From Streptomyces pseudovenezuelae (lineage in GTDB: Bacteria; Actinomycetota; Actinomycetes; Streptomycetales; Streptomycetaceae), in the NCBI RefSeq assembly GCF_029892565.1, contig NZ_JARXVH010000001.1, positions 248,001 through 312,000 of the forward strand: 64,000 nucleotides of DNA, read 5' to 3'. Of this stretch, positions 1-9,515 are shown in pieces. Within the stretch, counting starts at the first letter, position 1. Every line of letters begins with the position of its first letter. Below the pieces are notes generated by a model. The model was not told the origin of the DNA, searched no databases, and saw only the letters and a list, made by a program, of their open reading frames with translations. Both the position numbers and the translations under genes were made by a program.

Positions 1-110
1 GGGGGTGGTGGGGCCGGGGGCGGTGGGGTGACGGCAGGCCTCTCGCGCCGAAGTGGACGAGGAGTGCCGGCTCTCCAGACAACGCAGGGAACCCCTCCCT
101 TGAGCCCCCG

Positions 111-851
111 TCAGGCCGACAGTGATCGCGTCAACGCCCTCGCCGCGGCGCAGACCTTCGCGCCGACCCGGTCCACGTCGAGGCGGCGGGTGCCGCCGGT
201 GACGGAGATCGCGGCGATCGGGCGGGGGCCGTGGCCGCGGGCGTAGATCGGCGCGGCGACGGCCGAGATGCCGACCTCGGCCTCCTCCAGGTTGACGCCG
301 TAGCCGCGGGCCCGGGTCAGGGCCAGGTCGCGGGCGAGTTGGCCGGGCAGGACCATGGTGCGCGGGGTGAGCCGGGGCAGCGTGCGGTGCGGTGGGCGGG
401 GGTCCTGGGCGAGGAACACCTTGCCGGTGGCGGTGCAGTGGGCGGGCAGTCGGCCGCCGGTGCGGGAGACGATCGGGGTGGCACGGCGGCCGGTGAGCTT
501 CTCCAGGAAGAGGGTGTCGGGGCCGTCGGGGACGGCCAGGTGCACGTTCTCGTGGGTCATCTCGTGCAGGTCGCCGAGATACGGCAGCGCCGCGTCCCGC
601 AACTCCCGCACGCTCGGCGCCGATTGGCCCAGCACGAACAGCCCCAGCCCGATCCGGTAGCGGCCCGCCTCGGTGCGCTCCACCAGCCCGAGCCGCACCA
701 GTTCGCCGATCAGCCGGTACGCGGTGGGCTTGGGAAGGCCCGTGCCCAGGGCCAGTTCGGCGAGGCTGAGGGAGGTCCCGGAGTCGCCGCAGGCGCGCAG
801 CAGCATGACCCCGCGGGCGAGCACCGACTTGGGTAGCGGACCGTCCGTCAT
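111..851 (-). CDS. IclR family transcriptional regulator
   Basis: A 246-residue regulator with an N-terminal winged helix (about residues 8-65, including the LPKPTAYRLI recognition-helix region) and a C-terminal IclR effector domain (about 75-240, ending in the IAAISVTGG stretch typical of the family). Length is normal for IclR proteins, which bind small carboxylic acids and often control aromatic or acyl catabolism. It lies on the same strand just downstream of the benzoylformate decarboxylase gene, so regulation of that enzyme is a reasonable inference. The ATG at 849-851 has only a weak ribosome-binding site. Family call is firm; ligand and targets are unknown. Confidence 0.9.
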   Translation of the reverse strand: MTDGPLPKSVLARGVMLLRACGDSGTSLSLAELALGTGLPKPTAYRLIGELVRLGLVERTEAGRYRIGLGLFVLGQSAPSVRELRDAALPYLGDLHEMTHENVHLAVPDGPDTLFLEKLTGRRATPIVSRTGGRLPAHCTATGKVFLAQDPRPPHRTLPRLTPRTMVLPGQLARDLALTRARGYGVNLEEAEVGISAVAAPIYARGHGPRPIAAISVTGGTRRLDVDRVGAKVCAAARALTRSLSA

Positions 852-975
852 GGTCCCGATGGTGGTGGCTCGCGCGGGCGGGTGACAAGGCGTGCGGCAC
901 TGTGAATGCGGGGGCGAGTGTGCGGAACGCGGGGGCGAGCACGGGGGCCGCCGAGGCTGGTGCGGTGTCGCCGGA

Positions 976-2604
976 TCACGATCTCAGGGGTACGTCCACC
1001 AGCAGCGGACGCGTCAAGTCGGCCGCCCCGGCGACCAGTTCGCGCAGGTGGTCGGCGTCGGCCGCGCGGACCGCGTCGATGCCGAAGAAGGCGGCGGCCC
1101 GGGTGAAGTCGAGGGGGCCCAGTTCGGTGCCTGGGCAGCTGCCCCGGCCGCCCATGGCCTGGTAGGTGTCCTGGAGGGTGCGGTAGGCGCCGTTGTTCAG
1201 CACGACGAAGAGGACGGGGGTGCGTTGGCGGGCCGCGCTCCACAGGCCCTGCAGGCCGAACAGGGTGCAGCCGTCGCCGAGTACGGCGACCACCGGCCGG
1301 GCGGGCTCGGCGAGCGCGCGGCCGACGGCGGCACCGATGCCCCAGCCGAGGCCGCCGCCGACGGTGTGGGTGTAGCTGCCGGGGCGGTCGAGGCGGATCA
1401 GGCGCCGCAGCAACAGCCCTACGGTGATGGCCTCTTCGACGACCACGGCGTCCGCCGGCAGCCCGCGGGCCACGGCGTGCGCGGCGGCCCAGGGGGCGAG
1501 CGGGGCCGGGGAGTAGGCGGCGCGAGCCTCGGACTCGGCGCGGTCGCGGTCGGCGGTGTGGCGTTCGCCGGCGCGCAGGATGCGGCCCTTGGCGGTGGGC
1601 GCGGGCACGCGGTCGCGGAGCAGCTCGGCGAGGCGGTGCAGGGAGGGGGCGAGTGAGCCGACCAGCCCTGCCGCGGCGGGGAAGTTGCGGCCGATCTCGT
1701 GCGGGTCGGAGTCGAGCTGGATGACGGTGAGGCCGGGCGGTAACGCCGGTCCCGGGCTGTAGTGGTGGGGCGTGAAGGCGTGCGCGCCCGCGATCAGGAC
1801 GGTGTCGTACGGCGTGAGGGCGGCGCGGATGGCGTCGTGGCGGGGCGGCAGCATTCCGGCGTACAGGGGGTGTGTGGTCGGGAAGTTGAGGCAGTCGGCC
1901 ATCGGTTGGTGGTGGACGACCGCGCCGCAGGCCTCCGCCGTGCGGACGAGTGCGTCCAGGGCGTCCTCGCGGCCGACGCCGTCTCCCGCGACGATCGCGG
2001 GGCGGGCGGCTGCGCCGAGCAGGGCGGCGGCGCGCTCCAGGCCTGCGGCCGGGCCCAGTGGGGGTGCGGGGGTGCGGGCCGGGATCTCCACCTCCGTCGC
2101 CTCGTCGAACAGATCCATGGGGACGGACAGGAAGACCGGGCCGGCGGGTGGGCGTACGGCCAATGCGAAGGCGCGGCGCAGGGCGAGGGGCAGGTCGTGG
2201 GCGTGCTGGACGTCGTGGGCCGCCTTCACCGCGGGGGTGGCCAGCGCTACGAGGTCGCCGGTGAGCATGGGGTCCTGTTGGAGGTGGCGGCGGTCCTGTT
2301 GGCCGGCGGTCACTACGAGGGGGGTGTGGGAGCGGCGGGCGTTGAGGAGGCCGATGAGGCCGTTTGCCAGGCCGGCGGCTATGTGGAGGCTGGCGAAGGC
2401 GGGGCGGGCGGTGCCTCTCGCGTAGCCGTCCGCCATCGCTATGACGGCGCCCTCGTGTATGCCGAGGATGTATTCGGGGGCGCTGGGGGTGTTCGACAGG
2501 GCTGCGAGGAAAGGGAGTTCGGTGGTGCCGGGGTTGCCGAAGATTCGGTCCACGCCCTCGCCTCGGAGGATGTTCAGGGCGGCGAGGGCGGGGCGGTGGC
2601 CCAT
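976..2604 (-). CDS. mdlC: Thiamine-diphosphate-dependent benzoylformate decarboxylase
   Basis: A 542-residue ThDP enzyme with N-terminal pyrimidine-binding, central, and C-terminal pyrophosphate-binding domains (GDG...NN motif near residue 440-470). The N-terminus shows FGNPGTTELPFL, the cofactor glutamate in GIHEGAV, and the histidine in SLHIAAG. A second active-site histidine is likely in the AHAFTPHHYSPG stretch. These match the Pseudomonas MdlC plan, except that the serine of NPGS is a threonine here. Known reaction: benzoylformate to benzaldehyde plus CO2. Codon 288 (1741-1743) is TTA, read in Streptomyces only by the bldA tRNA. Another 2-keto acid substrate is possible. Confidence 0.85.
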   Translation of the reverse strand: MGHRPALAALNILRGEGVDRIFGNPGTTELPFLAALSNTPSAPEYILGIHEGAVIAMADGYARGTARPAFASLHIAAGLANGLIGLLNARRSHTPLVVTAGQQDRRHLQQDPMLTGDLVALATPAVKAAHDVQHAHDLPLALRRAFALAVRPPAGPVFLSVPMDLFDEATEVEIPARTPAPPLGPAAGLERAAALLGAAARPAIVAGDGVGREDALDALVRTAEACGAVVHHQPMADCLNFPTTHPLYAGMLPPRHDAIRAALTPYDTVLIAGAHAFTPHHYSPGPALPPGLTVIQLDSDPHEIGRNFPAAAGLVGSLAPSLHRLAELLRDRVPAPTAKGRILRAGERHTADRDRAESEARAAYSPAPLAPWAAAHAVARGLPADAVVVEEAITVGLLLRRLIRLDRPGSYTHTVGGGLGWGIGAAVGRALAEPARPVVAVLGDGCTLFGLQGLWSAARQRTPVLFVVLNNGAYRTLQDTYQAMGGRGSCPGTELGPLDFTRAAAFFGIDAVRAADADHLRELVAGAADLTRPLLVDVPLRS

Positions 2605-3129
2605 GGAGGGCTCCCCTCGTGGGGGCGGGTGTGTGGGGGCGTTCAGGGGGCAGCGTCGGGGAGTTGGGGGGTGGGGGCAAGCGGGGTGTGTCGCTCAGCG
2701 GTATGGGGCTCTTCTCGCCCCCGCCGCCCCTGCCCGTCCCATCCCCAGGGGCGCAGCCCCTTCGACCCCACCAGGGGCTCCGCCCCCTGGACCCCCGACG
2801 GCCCTGAACGGGCCTTGTCCTCAAACGCCGGACGGGCTGAATTGTGCGGACCGCCACCCAAGAGGCGCAGCCCCGTGGGGGTGGGTGGGGGTTCGGGATG
2901 TCAGAGCCTTGGCCTCGGACGACGCACGGGCTGAAAGCCAAAGACCGGACCGGCGTCCAAGAGGCGTGGCCCCCTGCGGGTGGGTGGGGGTGGGTTCGGG
3001 ACAGCACAACCTCGGCCTCCGACGCCGGACGGGCTCGGCCTGCCCGGCCGGCGCCGGGATGCGGTCGGACTCGGCTTGCCCGACCGGCATCGACAAGACA
3101 CCCACCCGTCCACGCCGGACCGGCCAGGT
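2605..3129. repeat. Gene-free spacer with diverged GC-rich repeats
   Basis: This 525-bp stretch between fadB and mdlC has no credible gene. From about 2745 to 3110 it holds repeated modules. A CGCCGGACGGGCT-type core occurs at 2825-2841, in variant form at 2918-2936, and at 3021-3038. An AGAGGCG(C/T)(A/G)GCCCC-type block followed by G-rich runs occurs near 2860 and 2958, giving a period of roughly 100 bp. GGGGCGCAGCCCC and GGGGCTCCGCCCC palindromes lie near 2750-2795. Similar repeats are common in Streptomyces spacers. A stem (3062-3068 with 3080-3086) may help end fadB transcription. Confidence 0.6.
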
Positions 3130-5304
3130 CTACGCGTCCCCGAACGTCTCCCCCTTCTCCGCCTTCGCCACCAGCAGTGCCGGCGGGTTGAAGCGTTCGC
3201 CGTAGCGCGCCGCCAGTTCGCGGGCGCGTGCTACGAACCCCGTCGGGCCGCCCTCGTAGCCGTTGATGTACTGGAGGACTCCGCCGGTCCAACCGGGGAA
3301 GCCGATGCCGAAGATGGAGCCGATGTTGGCGTCGGCCACCGAGGTCAGCACGCCTTCCTCGATGAGCTTCACCGTGTCCAGGGCCTCCGCGAAGAGCATG
3401 CGTTCCTGCATGTCCTCGAAGGGGATCTCGTGGCCGGGCTTGGTGAAGTGTTCGCGCAGGCCGGGCCAGAGGGCGGCTCGTTTGCCGTCGGTGTCGTAGT
3501 CGTAGAAGCCCGCTCCACCGCTGCGGCCGGTGCGGTCGAAGTCGTCGACCATGCGGTCGATGACGGCCTCGGCGGGGTGTGCGGGCCAGGTGCCGCCCGC
3601 CTCTTCGACGGCCTGCTTGGACTCCTTGCGGATCTTGCGCGGGAGGGTGAGGGTCAGTTCGTCCACGAGGGAGAGGACCTTGGCCGGGTAGCCCGCCTGG
3701 GCCGCCGCCTGTTCGATCGACGCCGGCTCGATGCCCTCGCCGACCATCGCGACGCCCTCGTTGATGAAGTGGCCGATGACCCGGGAGGTGAAGAAGCCTC
3801 GGGAGTCGTTCACCACGATCGGGGTCTTGTTGATCTGGCGGACCAGGTCGAAGGCTCGGGCCAATGCCTCGTCGCCCGTCCGTTCGCCCTTGATGATCTC
3901 CACCAACGGCATCTTGTCGACCGGCGAGAAGAAGTGCAGTCCGATGAAGTCGGCCTGGCGGTCCACGCCTTCGGCCAGTGCGGTGATCGGGAGCGTCGAG
4001 GTGTTGGAGCACAACAACGCGTCCGGCTCTACTACGTGTTCGATCTCCTGGAAGACCTTGTGCTTGAGGGTCGTGTCCTCGAACACCGCCTCGATCACCG
4101 CGTCGCAGCCCGCCAGGTCCGCCGGGTCGGCGGTGGGGGTGATGCGGGCGAGGAGGGTGTCCGCCTTCTCCTGGGTCGTACGGCCTCGGGAGACCGCCTT
4201 GGCGCACAGTTTCTCGGAGTAGGCCTTGCCCTTGGCCGCGGCTTCGGCCGAGACGTCCTTGAGGACTACCTCGATGCCCGCGCGGGCGCACGAGTAGGCG
4301 ATGCCCGCGCCCATCATGCCGGCGCCGAGGACGGCGACCTTGCGGACCTTGCGGGGCTCGATGCCCTTGGGTCGGTTGGCGCCGGAGTTGACGGCCTGGA
4401 GGTCGAAGAAGAACGCCTGGATCATGTTCTTCGAGGTCTGGCCGGCGGCCAGTTCGACGAAGTAGCGCGCCTCGATGACCTGCGCGGTCTCGAAGTCGAC
4501 CTGGGAGCCCTCGACGGCGGCCGCGAGGATGGCGCGCGGAGCCGGGTAGGGCGCGCCGTTCGTCTGCTTGCGCAGATTGGCCGGGAAGGCGGGGAGGTTG
4601 GCCGCGAACTTGGGGTTGGCGGGGGTGCCGCCCGGGATGCGGTAGCCCGGCCTGTCCCACGGCTGCTGCGACTCGGGGTGGGCCTCGATGAAGTCACGGG
4701 CCTTGGCGAGGAGTTCGTCGGGGGTGGCGGCCACGTCGTCGATCAGGCCGTTCTGCAGAGCGCGTTGCGGGTTGTACTGGGTGCCCTGCAGGAGGACCTT
4801 GAGCAGCGCGTCGGTGATGCCGAGCAGGCGGACGGTGCGGGCGACGCCGCCGCCTCCCGGGAGCAGGCCGAGCGTGACCTCGGGGCAGCCGATCTTGGTG
4901 CCGGGCGCGTCCAGGGCGACCCGGTGGTGGCAGGCGAGCGCGATCTCGTAACCGCCGCCCAGGGCCGCGCCGTTGATCGCGGCGACGACCGGCTTGCCCA
5001 GCGTCTCGATGCGGCGCAGGTTGCGCTTGATGGCCAGGCCGCCGTCGAAGAGCTCCTGCGCGGTCTCCGGGGTGACCCGGATGAGGTCGCGCAGGTCGCC
5101 GCCGGCGAAGAAGGTCTTCTTGGCCGAGGTGAAGATGATGCCGCGGATGGAGTCCTTCTCGGCCTCCAGGCGCTCGGTGACCACGGCGAGGGAGTCGCGG
5201 AAGGCCGCGTTCATGGTGTTCGCGGACTGGTTCGGGTCGTCGAGGACGAGCGTGACGACGCCGCTGCGGTCCTGTTCCCAGCGGATGGTGGTGCTCTGTG
5301 TCAT
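3130..5304 (-). CDS. fadB: Fatty acid oxidation complex alpha subunit (enoyl-CoA hydratase / 3-hydroxyacyl-CoA dehydrogenase)
   Basis: A 724-residue bifunctional protein. Residues about 10-200 are a crotonase fold, with GGGYEIALACHHRVA and the GCPEVTLGLLPGGGG loop carrying the two catalytic glutamates. Residues about 320-620 are 3-hydroxyacyl-CoA dehydrogenase, with Rossmann motif VLGAGMMGAG. It hydrates enoyl-CoA and oxidises the hydroxyacyl product to 3-ketoacyl-CoA, which the thiolase encoded 56 bp upstream would cleave. The start at 5304 (MTQSTT) is chosen because GGAGA lies just upstream; an upstream ATG at 5409 would run into the thiolase gene. Last gene of a four-gene operon. Confidence 0.93.
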   Translation of the reverse strand: MTQSTTIRWEQDRSGVVTLVLDDPNQSANTMNAAFRDSLAVVTERLEAEKDSIRGIIFTSAKKTFFAGGDLRDLIRVTPETAQELFDGGLAIKRNLRRIETLGKPVVAAINGAALGGGYEIALACHHRVALDAPGTKIGCPEVTLGLLPGGGGVARTVRLLGITDALLKVLLQGTQYNPQRALQNGLIDDVAATPDELLAKARDFIEAHPESQQPWDRPGYRIPGGTPANPKFAANLPAFPANLRKQTNGAPYPAPRAILAAAVEGSQVDFETAQVIEARYFVELAAGQTSKNMIQAFFFDLQAVNSGANRPKGIEPRKVRKVAVLGAGMMGAGIAYSCARAGIEVVLKDVSAEAAAKGKAYSEKLCAKAVSRGRTTQEKADTLLARITPTADPADLAGCDAVIEAVFEDTTLKHKVFQEIEHVVEPDALLCSNTSTLPITALAEGVDRQADFIGLHFFSPVDKMPLVEIIKGERTGDEALARAFDLVRQINKTPIVVNDSRGFFTSRVIGHFINEGVAMVGEGIEPASIEQAAAQAGYPAKVLSLVDELTLTLPRKIRKESKQAVEEAGGTWPAHPAEAVIDRMVDDFDRTGRSGGAGFYDYDTDGKRAALWPGLREHFTKPGHEIPFEDMQERMLFAEALDTVKLIEEGVLTSVADANIGSIFGIGFPGWTGGVLQYINGYEGGPTGFVARARELAARYGERFNPPALLVAKAEKGETFGDA

Positions 5305-5360
5305 GGCAGGGTCTCCGTAGAAGCCGTTGAAGTCTCTTGGTCCGCCGATTCCGCCGGGAA

Positions 5361-6575
5361 TCAGATGCGTTCGACGATCGTCGCGATGCCCATGCCGCCG
5401 CCCACGCACAGCGTGGCGAGGCCGTACCGCTTGTCCTGGCGCTCCAGTTCGTCGACCAGGGTGCCCAGCAGCATCGCGCCGGTCGCGCCGAGCGGGTGGC
5501 CCAGGGAGATCGCGCCGCCGTTGACGTTGACCTTGTCCAGGGAGATGCCCATGTCCTTCGCGAAGCGCAGGACGACCGCCGCGAAGGCCTCGTTCATCTC
5601 GAAGAGGTCGATGTCGTCGACGGTCAGGCCGGCCTTCGCGAGCGCCTTGCGGCTGGCGGGGGCGGGGCCGGTGAGCATGATGGTGGGCTCGGAGCCGGAG
5701 ACGGCGGCGGAGACGATCCGAGCGCGCGGGGTGAGCCCGTAGCGGTCGCCGACCTCCTTGGTGCCGATGGCGACCAGGGAGGCGCCGTCGACGATGCCGG
5801 AGGAGTTGCCCGCGTGGTGGACGTGGTCGATCTTCTCGACCCAGTGGTACTTCTGCAGGGCCACGGCGTCGAAGCCGCCCAGGTCTCCGATGTCCGCGAA
5901 GGACGGCTTCAGCCTGGCGAGGGAGTCGGCGGTGGTGCCCGGGCGCATGTGCTCGTCGTGGTCGAGGACGACGAGCCCACTGCGGTCCTTGACGGGCACG
6001 AGGGACCGCTCGAAGCGGCCCTCCTTCCAGGCCGTGGCCGCCCGCTCCTGGGAGAGCGCCGCGTACTCGTCGACGTCACGCCGCGTGAAGCCCTCGATGG
6101 TGGCGATGAGGTCGGCGCCGATGCCCTGCGGCACGAAGTTGACGGCCAGGTTGGTCATCGGGTCGTTGAACCAGGCGCCGCCGTCGGAGGCCATCGGCAC
6201 CCGGGACATGGACTCGACGCCGCCCGCGAGGACCAGGTCCTCGAAGCCCGAACGGACCTTGGCGGCGGCCATGTTGACGGCTTCCAGGCCCGACGCACAG
6301 AAGCGGTTCTCCTGTACGCCCGCGACCGTGTCCGGCAGTCCGGCGGCGATCGCGGCGATCCGGGCGATGTCGGAGCCCTGGTCGCCGACCGGGCCGACGA
6401 CGCCCAGCACGATGTCGTCGATCGCGGCCGGGTCCAGGCCCGGGAAGCGGTCGCGGATCTCGTGGATGAGTCCGACGACCAGGTCGATGGGCTTGGTGCC
6501 GTGCAGTGCGCCGTTCGCCTTGCCTCGGCCGCGCGGGGTGCGGATCGCGTCGTACACGTACGCTTCGGTGCTCAC
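5361..6575 (-). CDS. fadA: Acetyl-CoA acetyltransferase (3-ketoacyl-CoA thiolase)
   Basis: A 404-residue thiolase starting with GTG at 6573-6575. It has the nucleophilic cysteine in the [12 protein letters not shown] region (about residue 90), NEAFAAV and [15 protein letters not shown] near residues 330-375, and the C-terminal CVGGGMG motif with the acid/base cysteine. It cleaves 3-ketoacyl-CoA to acetyl-CoA, or runs the reverse condensation. It sits between the acyl-CoA dehydrogenase (22 bp upstream) and fadB, consistent with one beta-oxidation transcript. Chain-length preference cannot be read from sequence. Confidence 0.93.
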   Translation of the reverse strand: MSTEAYVYDAIRTPRGRGKANGALHGTKPIDLVVGLIHEIRDRFPGLDPAAIDDIVLGVVGPVGDQGSDIARIAAIAAGLPDTVAGVQENRFCASGLEAVNMAAAKVRSGFEDLVLAGGVESMSRVPMASDGGAWFNDPMTNLAVNFVPQGIGADLIATIEGFTRRDVDEYAALSQERAATAWKEGRFERSLVPVKDRSGLVVLDHDEHMRPGTTADSLARLKPSFADIGDLGGFDAVALQKYHWVEKIDHVHHAGNSSGIVDGASLVAIGTKEVGDRYGLTPRARIVSAAVSGSEPTIMLTGPAPASRKALAKAGLTVDDIDLFEMNEAFAAVVLRFAKDMGISLDKVNVNGGAISLGHPLGATGAMLLGTLVDELERQDKRYGLATLCVGGGMGIATIVERI

Positions 6576-6597
6576 AGGGAAGCCTTTCGAATGAGGG

Positions 6598-7740
6598 TCA
6601 GCCCAGCAGGGAACGGCCGATGATCTCCTTCATGATCTCGGTCGTACCGCCGTAGATGGTCTGGACGCGGCCGTCGGTGAACGCCCGGGCCACGGGGTAT
6701 TCGGTCATGTAGCCGTAGCCGCCGTGCAGTTGGAGGCAGCGGTCGGCGACCCGCTTCTGCAGCTCGGTCGCCCACCACTTGGCCATGGACGCGTGCACGG
6801 CGTCGAGTTGACCGTTCGCGTGCTCCTCGATGCAGCGGTCGAGGAAGGTGCGGGTGACAGTGCACTCGGTGGCCATCTCGGCTATCTCGAACCGGATGTG
6901 CTGCTTGGTGGCGAGCGGCCGGCCGAAGGCCTCCCGCTCCTTGACGTAGTCGGTGGTGATCTCCAGGACGTGCTCGGCCGCGGCGATCGCCGCGACACCG
7001 ATGTGCAGGCGCTCCTGGGCGAGGTTCGTCATCAGGTGCACGAACGCGCCGTTGAGCTCCCCGAGCAGGTTCTCCTTGGGGACGCGTACGTCGGTGAAGA
7101 ACAACTCGGCGGTGTCCTGCGCCTTCTGGCCGATCTTGTCGAGGTTGCGACCGCGCTCGAAGCCGGCCATGTCCCGCTCGACGACCAGCAGTGACAGTCC
7201 GCGCGCACCGCCCTCCGGCGTGGTCCTGGCGACCACGATCACCAGGTCGGCGAGGATCCCGTTGGAGATGAACGTCTTGGAGCCGTTGAGCAGCCAGTGG
7301 TCGCCCTTGTCCTCGGCGTGCGTCAGGATGCCCTGGAGGTCGGATCCTGCGCCGGGCTCGGTCATCGCGATGGCCGTGATCAGCGAGCCGTCGCAGAAGC
7401 CGGGCAGCCAGCGCCGCTTCCGCTCCTCGGTGGCGAGGCCGGTGAGGTAGGGGCCGATGATGTCGTTGTGCAGGCCGATGGCGATCCCGGGGGCGCCCGC
7501 GCGCGTGAACTCCTCGGCGAGTACGGCGCTGTAGCGGAAGTCGAGGGTGCCGCCGCCCCCGTACTCCTCGGGTACGGCGAGTCCGAGCAGCCCCTGCTTG
7601 CCGGCCGCGCGCCAGGCCTCGCGCGCGACGATGCCGTCCTTCTCCCACTGCTCGTAGTGCGGCAGCACTTCCCTGGCCAGGAAGGCACGCACGGTCTCGC
7701 GGAAGGCGTCGTGCTCGGGGGCGAAGATCTGGCGCTTCAT
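6598..7740 (-). CDS. Acyl-CoA dehydrogenase
   Basis: A 380-residue flavoprotein of the usual acyl-CoA dehydrogenase length. Visible signatures are [17 protein letters not shown] in the FAD-binding beta domain (about residues 120-136), [16 protein letters not shown] (about 340-356) and the C-terminal [18 protein letters not shown]. The enzyme makes the trans-2-enoyl-CoA that FadB hydrates. Its ATG (7738-7740) overlaps the stop codon of the upstream CoA-transferase gene in an ATGA arrangement, which suggests translational coupling. Confidence 0.94.
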   Translation of the reverse strand: MKRQIFAPEHDAFRETVRAFLAREVLPHYEQWEKDGIVAREAWRAAGKQGLLGLAVPEEYGGGGTLDFRYSAVLAEEFTRAGAPGIAIGLHNDIIGPYLTGLATEERKRRWLPGFCDGSLITAIAMTEPGAGSDLQGILTHAEDKGDHWLLNGSKTFISNGILADLVIVVARTTPEGGARGLSLLVVERDMAGFERGRNLDKIGQKAQDTAELFFTDVRVPKENLLGELNGAFVHLMTNLAQERLHIGVAAIAAAEHVLEITTDYVKEREAFGRPLATKQHIRFEIAEMATECTVTRTFLDRCIEEHANGQLDAVHASMAKWWATELQKRVADRCLQLHGGYGYMTEYPVARAFTDGRVQTIYGGTTEIMKEIIGRSLLG

Positions 7741-8867
7741 GCGAGGTCCTTGGTCAGGTCGGGTACGTCCCAGTCGCGCGCCACCTCGGCGGTGTCCGCG
7801 CCTGGTTGGGCCGGCCCGGTGCGGACGGTCGTGGGGGTCGCGGAGAAGCGGGGCGCGGGGGCCGGCTGGGTGATGCCGCCGTGGTCGGTGAAGGTGCCGC
7901 GGGCGGCGAGGTGCGGGTGGTGCGGGGCCTCGCCGAGCGACAGGACGGGCGCCACGCACGCGTCGGTGCCCTCGAAGACGGCCGTCCACTCCTCGCGCGT
8001 ACGGCTGCGGAAGCGCGCGGCGACGGCCTCCCGCAGTTCGCCCCAACGGGCCCAGTCCTTGCGGGCGTCGGCCTGGTCCGGGATGCCGAGGAGGGTCACG
8101 AACTCCGCGTAGAACTGCGGCTCCAGGGCGCCTACCGCCATGTACTTGCCGTCGGCGGTCTCGTAGGTGCCGTAGTACGGGCAGCCGCCGTCCAGGAGGT
8201 TGGCACCGCGCCGGTCCTGCCAGCCGCCCGCGGCCACCATGCCGTGGATCATCGCCGCGAGGTGGGAGGCGCCGTCGACGATCGCGGTGTCCACGACCTG
8301 GCCGGCGCCGCTCACGCGCGCGTGGTGGAGGGCGGCGAGGACGCCGACGACGAGATAGAGGGAGCCGCCCGCGTAGTCGCCGAGGAGGTTGGCCGGGACG
8401 GCCGGCGGCCGGTCCGGTTCGCCGATCATGCCGAGGGTGCCGGTGACGGCCAGGTAGGCGATGTCGTGGCCGGCGCGGTGGGCGAGGGGGCCGTCCTGCC
8501 CCCAGCCCGTCATGCGGCCGTAGACGAGGCGCGGGTTGCGGGCGTGGCAGGCCTCGGGGCCCACGCCGACGCGCTCGGCGACACCGGGGCGGAAGCCCTC
8601 GATCAGGATGTCGGCGCGTTCGGCGAGGTCGAGGACGCGGGCGGGGCCGTCCGGGGACTTGAGATCGACGATTACCGACCGCTTGTTGCGGTTGGTGACG
8701 TCGTAGTCGGGGTTGATCCCCAGTCCCACGCCGCCGGGGCGGTCCACGCGCACGACGTCGGCGCCCAGGTCGGCGAGGAGCATGGCGGCGAAGGGTCCCG
8801 GCCCTATCCCGGCCAGCTCGACCACGCGCACGCCGACGAGCGGGCCCTGCCCTGGCGTCGTTGCCAT
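7737..8867 (-). CDS. CaiB/BaiF family CoA-transferase (possible alpha-methylacyl-CoA racemase)
   Basis: A 376-residue class III CoA-transferase. The N-terminus (LVGVRVVELAGIGPGPFAAM, then LADLGADVVRVDRPGG) is the standard family start, followed by a likely catalytic aspartate in the NPDYDVTNRNKRSVIVDL region. Such proteins move CoA between carboxylic acids or racemise 2-methylacyl-CoA; leading a beta-oxidation operon fits the second role, needed for branched chains. The start at 8867 (MATTPG) gives the family N-terminus; an upstream in-frame ATG at 8921 lies inside the predicted promoter. First gene of the operon, with an operator just upstream. Confidence 0.9.
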   Translation of the reverse strand: MATTPGQGPLVGVRVVELAGIGPGPFAAMLLADLGADVVRVDRPGGVGLGINPDYDVTNRNKRSVIVDLKSPDGPARVLDLAERADILIEGFRPGVAERVGVGPEACHARNPRLVYGRMTGWGQDGPLAHRAGHDIAYLAVTGTLGMIGEPDRPPAVPANLLGDYAGGSLYLVVGVLAALHHARVSGAGQVVDTAIVDGASHLAAMIHGMVAAGGWQDRRGANLLDGGCPYYGTYETADGKYMAVGALEPQFYAEFVTLLGIPDQADARKDWARWGELREAVAARFRSRTREEWTAVFEGTDACVAPVLSLGEAPHHPHLAARGTFTDHGGITQPAPAPRFSATPTTVRTGPAQPGADTAEVARDWDVPDLTKDLA

Positions 8868-8879
8868 CCAGCCCCCAGA

Positions 8880-8904
8880 GGTGTGACACAACTGATGTAA
8901 CACC
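8880..8904. promoter_or_regulatory. Imperfect 25-bp palindrome, likely repressor operator of the acyl-CoA operon
   Basis: Half-sites GGTGTnACA at each end are inverted copies around a centre at 8892; 17 of 25 positions match the reverse complement. It overlaps the expected transcription start of the promoter at 8909-8937 and lies 13 bp from the CoA-transferase start. This is the position expected for a TetR- or FadR-like repressor site. No regulator gene is adjacent, so the protein is unknown. Confidence 0.5.
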
Positions 8905-8908
8905 AGTG

Positions 8909-8937
8909 ATGCTAAGAACACGTTCCATCAAGCACAA
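8909..8937 (-). promoter_or_regulatory. Predicted sigma-70-type promoter for the acyl-CoA operon
   Basis: Reading the minus strand, a TTGTGC -35 box (8932-8937) and a TAGCAT -10 box (8909-8914) are separated by exactly 17 bp. Transcription would start near 8902, inside the palindrome at 8880-8904. Confidence 0.45.
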
Positions 8938-9043
8938 GCCCGAACGAGCAAGCGCTTAGACATTTTTCCGACACCGGCTTCACCGATTCAGCACCGGCCC
9001 CGCCGACTCGGTACCGGCCCCACCCTCAGGGACCCGGCACCGC

Positions 9044-9424
9044 TCAGCGCTCGTCCAGCTCCGCTGTCAGCCGCTTCGGCGCGATCGTGCGGTAGCTCTC
9101 CTCCACCCAGTCGCACAGCAACTCCGCGACCGGCGCCCCCTTCTCCGCCAGCGGCACCCGCACCCAGCCCGCCTTGCCGAGGCCGTACCCGGCGGGCTCG
9201 GCACCCGGGGAGGTCAGGGCGTGGGCGTGCGCCTCCTCGTCCTTGAGCTTCACGGTGAGGGCCAGTGGATAGCTGCCGTCGTCGACGCCGAGGAAGACGA
9301 ACACCTTCTTGTTGACCTTCGCGACGCTCTCGCCCCAGGGGAACTCCTCGACGGCACCCGGCAGCCCCAGGGCGAACTCGCGTACTTTCTCCCACTTCTT
9401 CAGGGCATTCCTGTCCACCTCCAC
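9044..9424 (-). CDS. MmcQ/YjbR family protein
   Basis: A 126-residue protein whose length and pattern (LPGAVEEFPWGESVAKVNKKVFVF, later GYGLGKAGWVRVPL and WVEESYRTIAPKRL) match the CyaY-fold, putative DNA-binding YjbR family. The function of the family is poorly known. The GTG at 9422-9424 is preferred because GGAGGT lies 6 nt upstream; another GTG at 9428-9430 is also possible. It diverges from the reductase gene starting at 9516. Confidence 0.8.
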   Translation of the reverse strand: MEVDRNALKKWEKVREFALGLPGAVEEFPWGESVAKVNKKVFVFLGVDDGSYPLALTVKLKDEEAHAHALTSPGAEPAGYGLGKAGWVRVPLAEKGAPVAELLCDWVEESYRTIAPKRLTAELDER

Positions 9425-9515
9425 CTGCACACCTCCGGGCTCGTCGTCGGGCTCCGCACCCTTCACGCTAGCCTCGGCCACCGACAACGGCGCGCGCCGC
9501 GGACCGAGGGGTGTC

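Noticed and set aside
848..4660. A 1270-codon open frame on the minus strand across mdlC and fadB
   Set aside because: It is an out-of-frame shadow in high-GC DNA, rich in Arg, Pro and Gly with no domains, and overlaps two well-supported genes in another frame.
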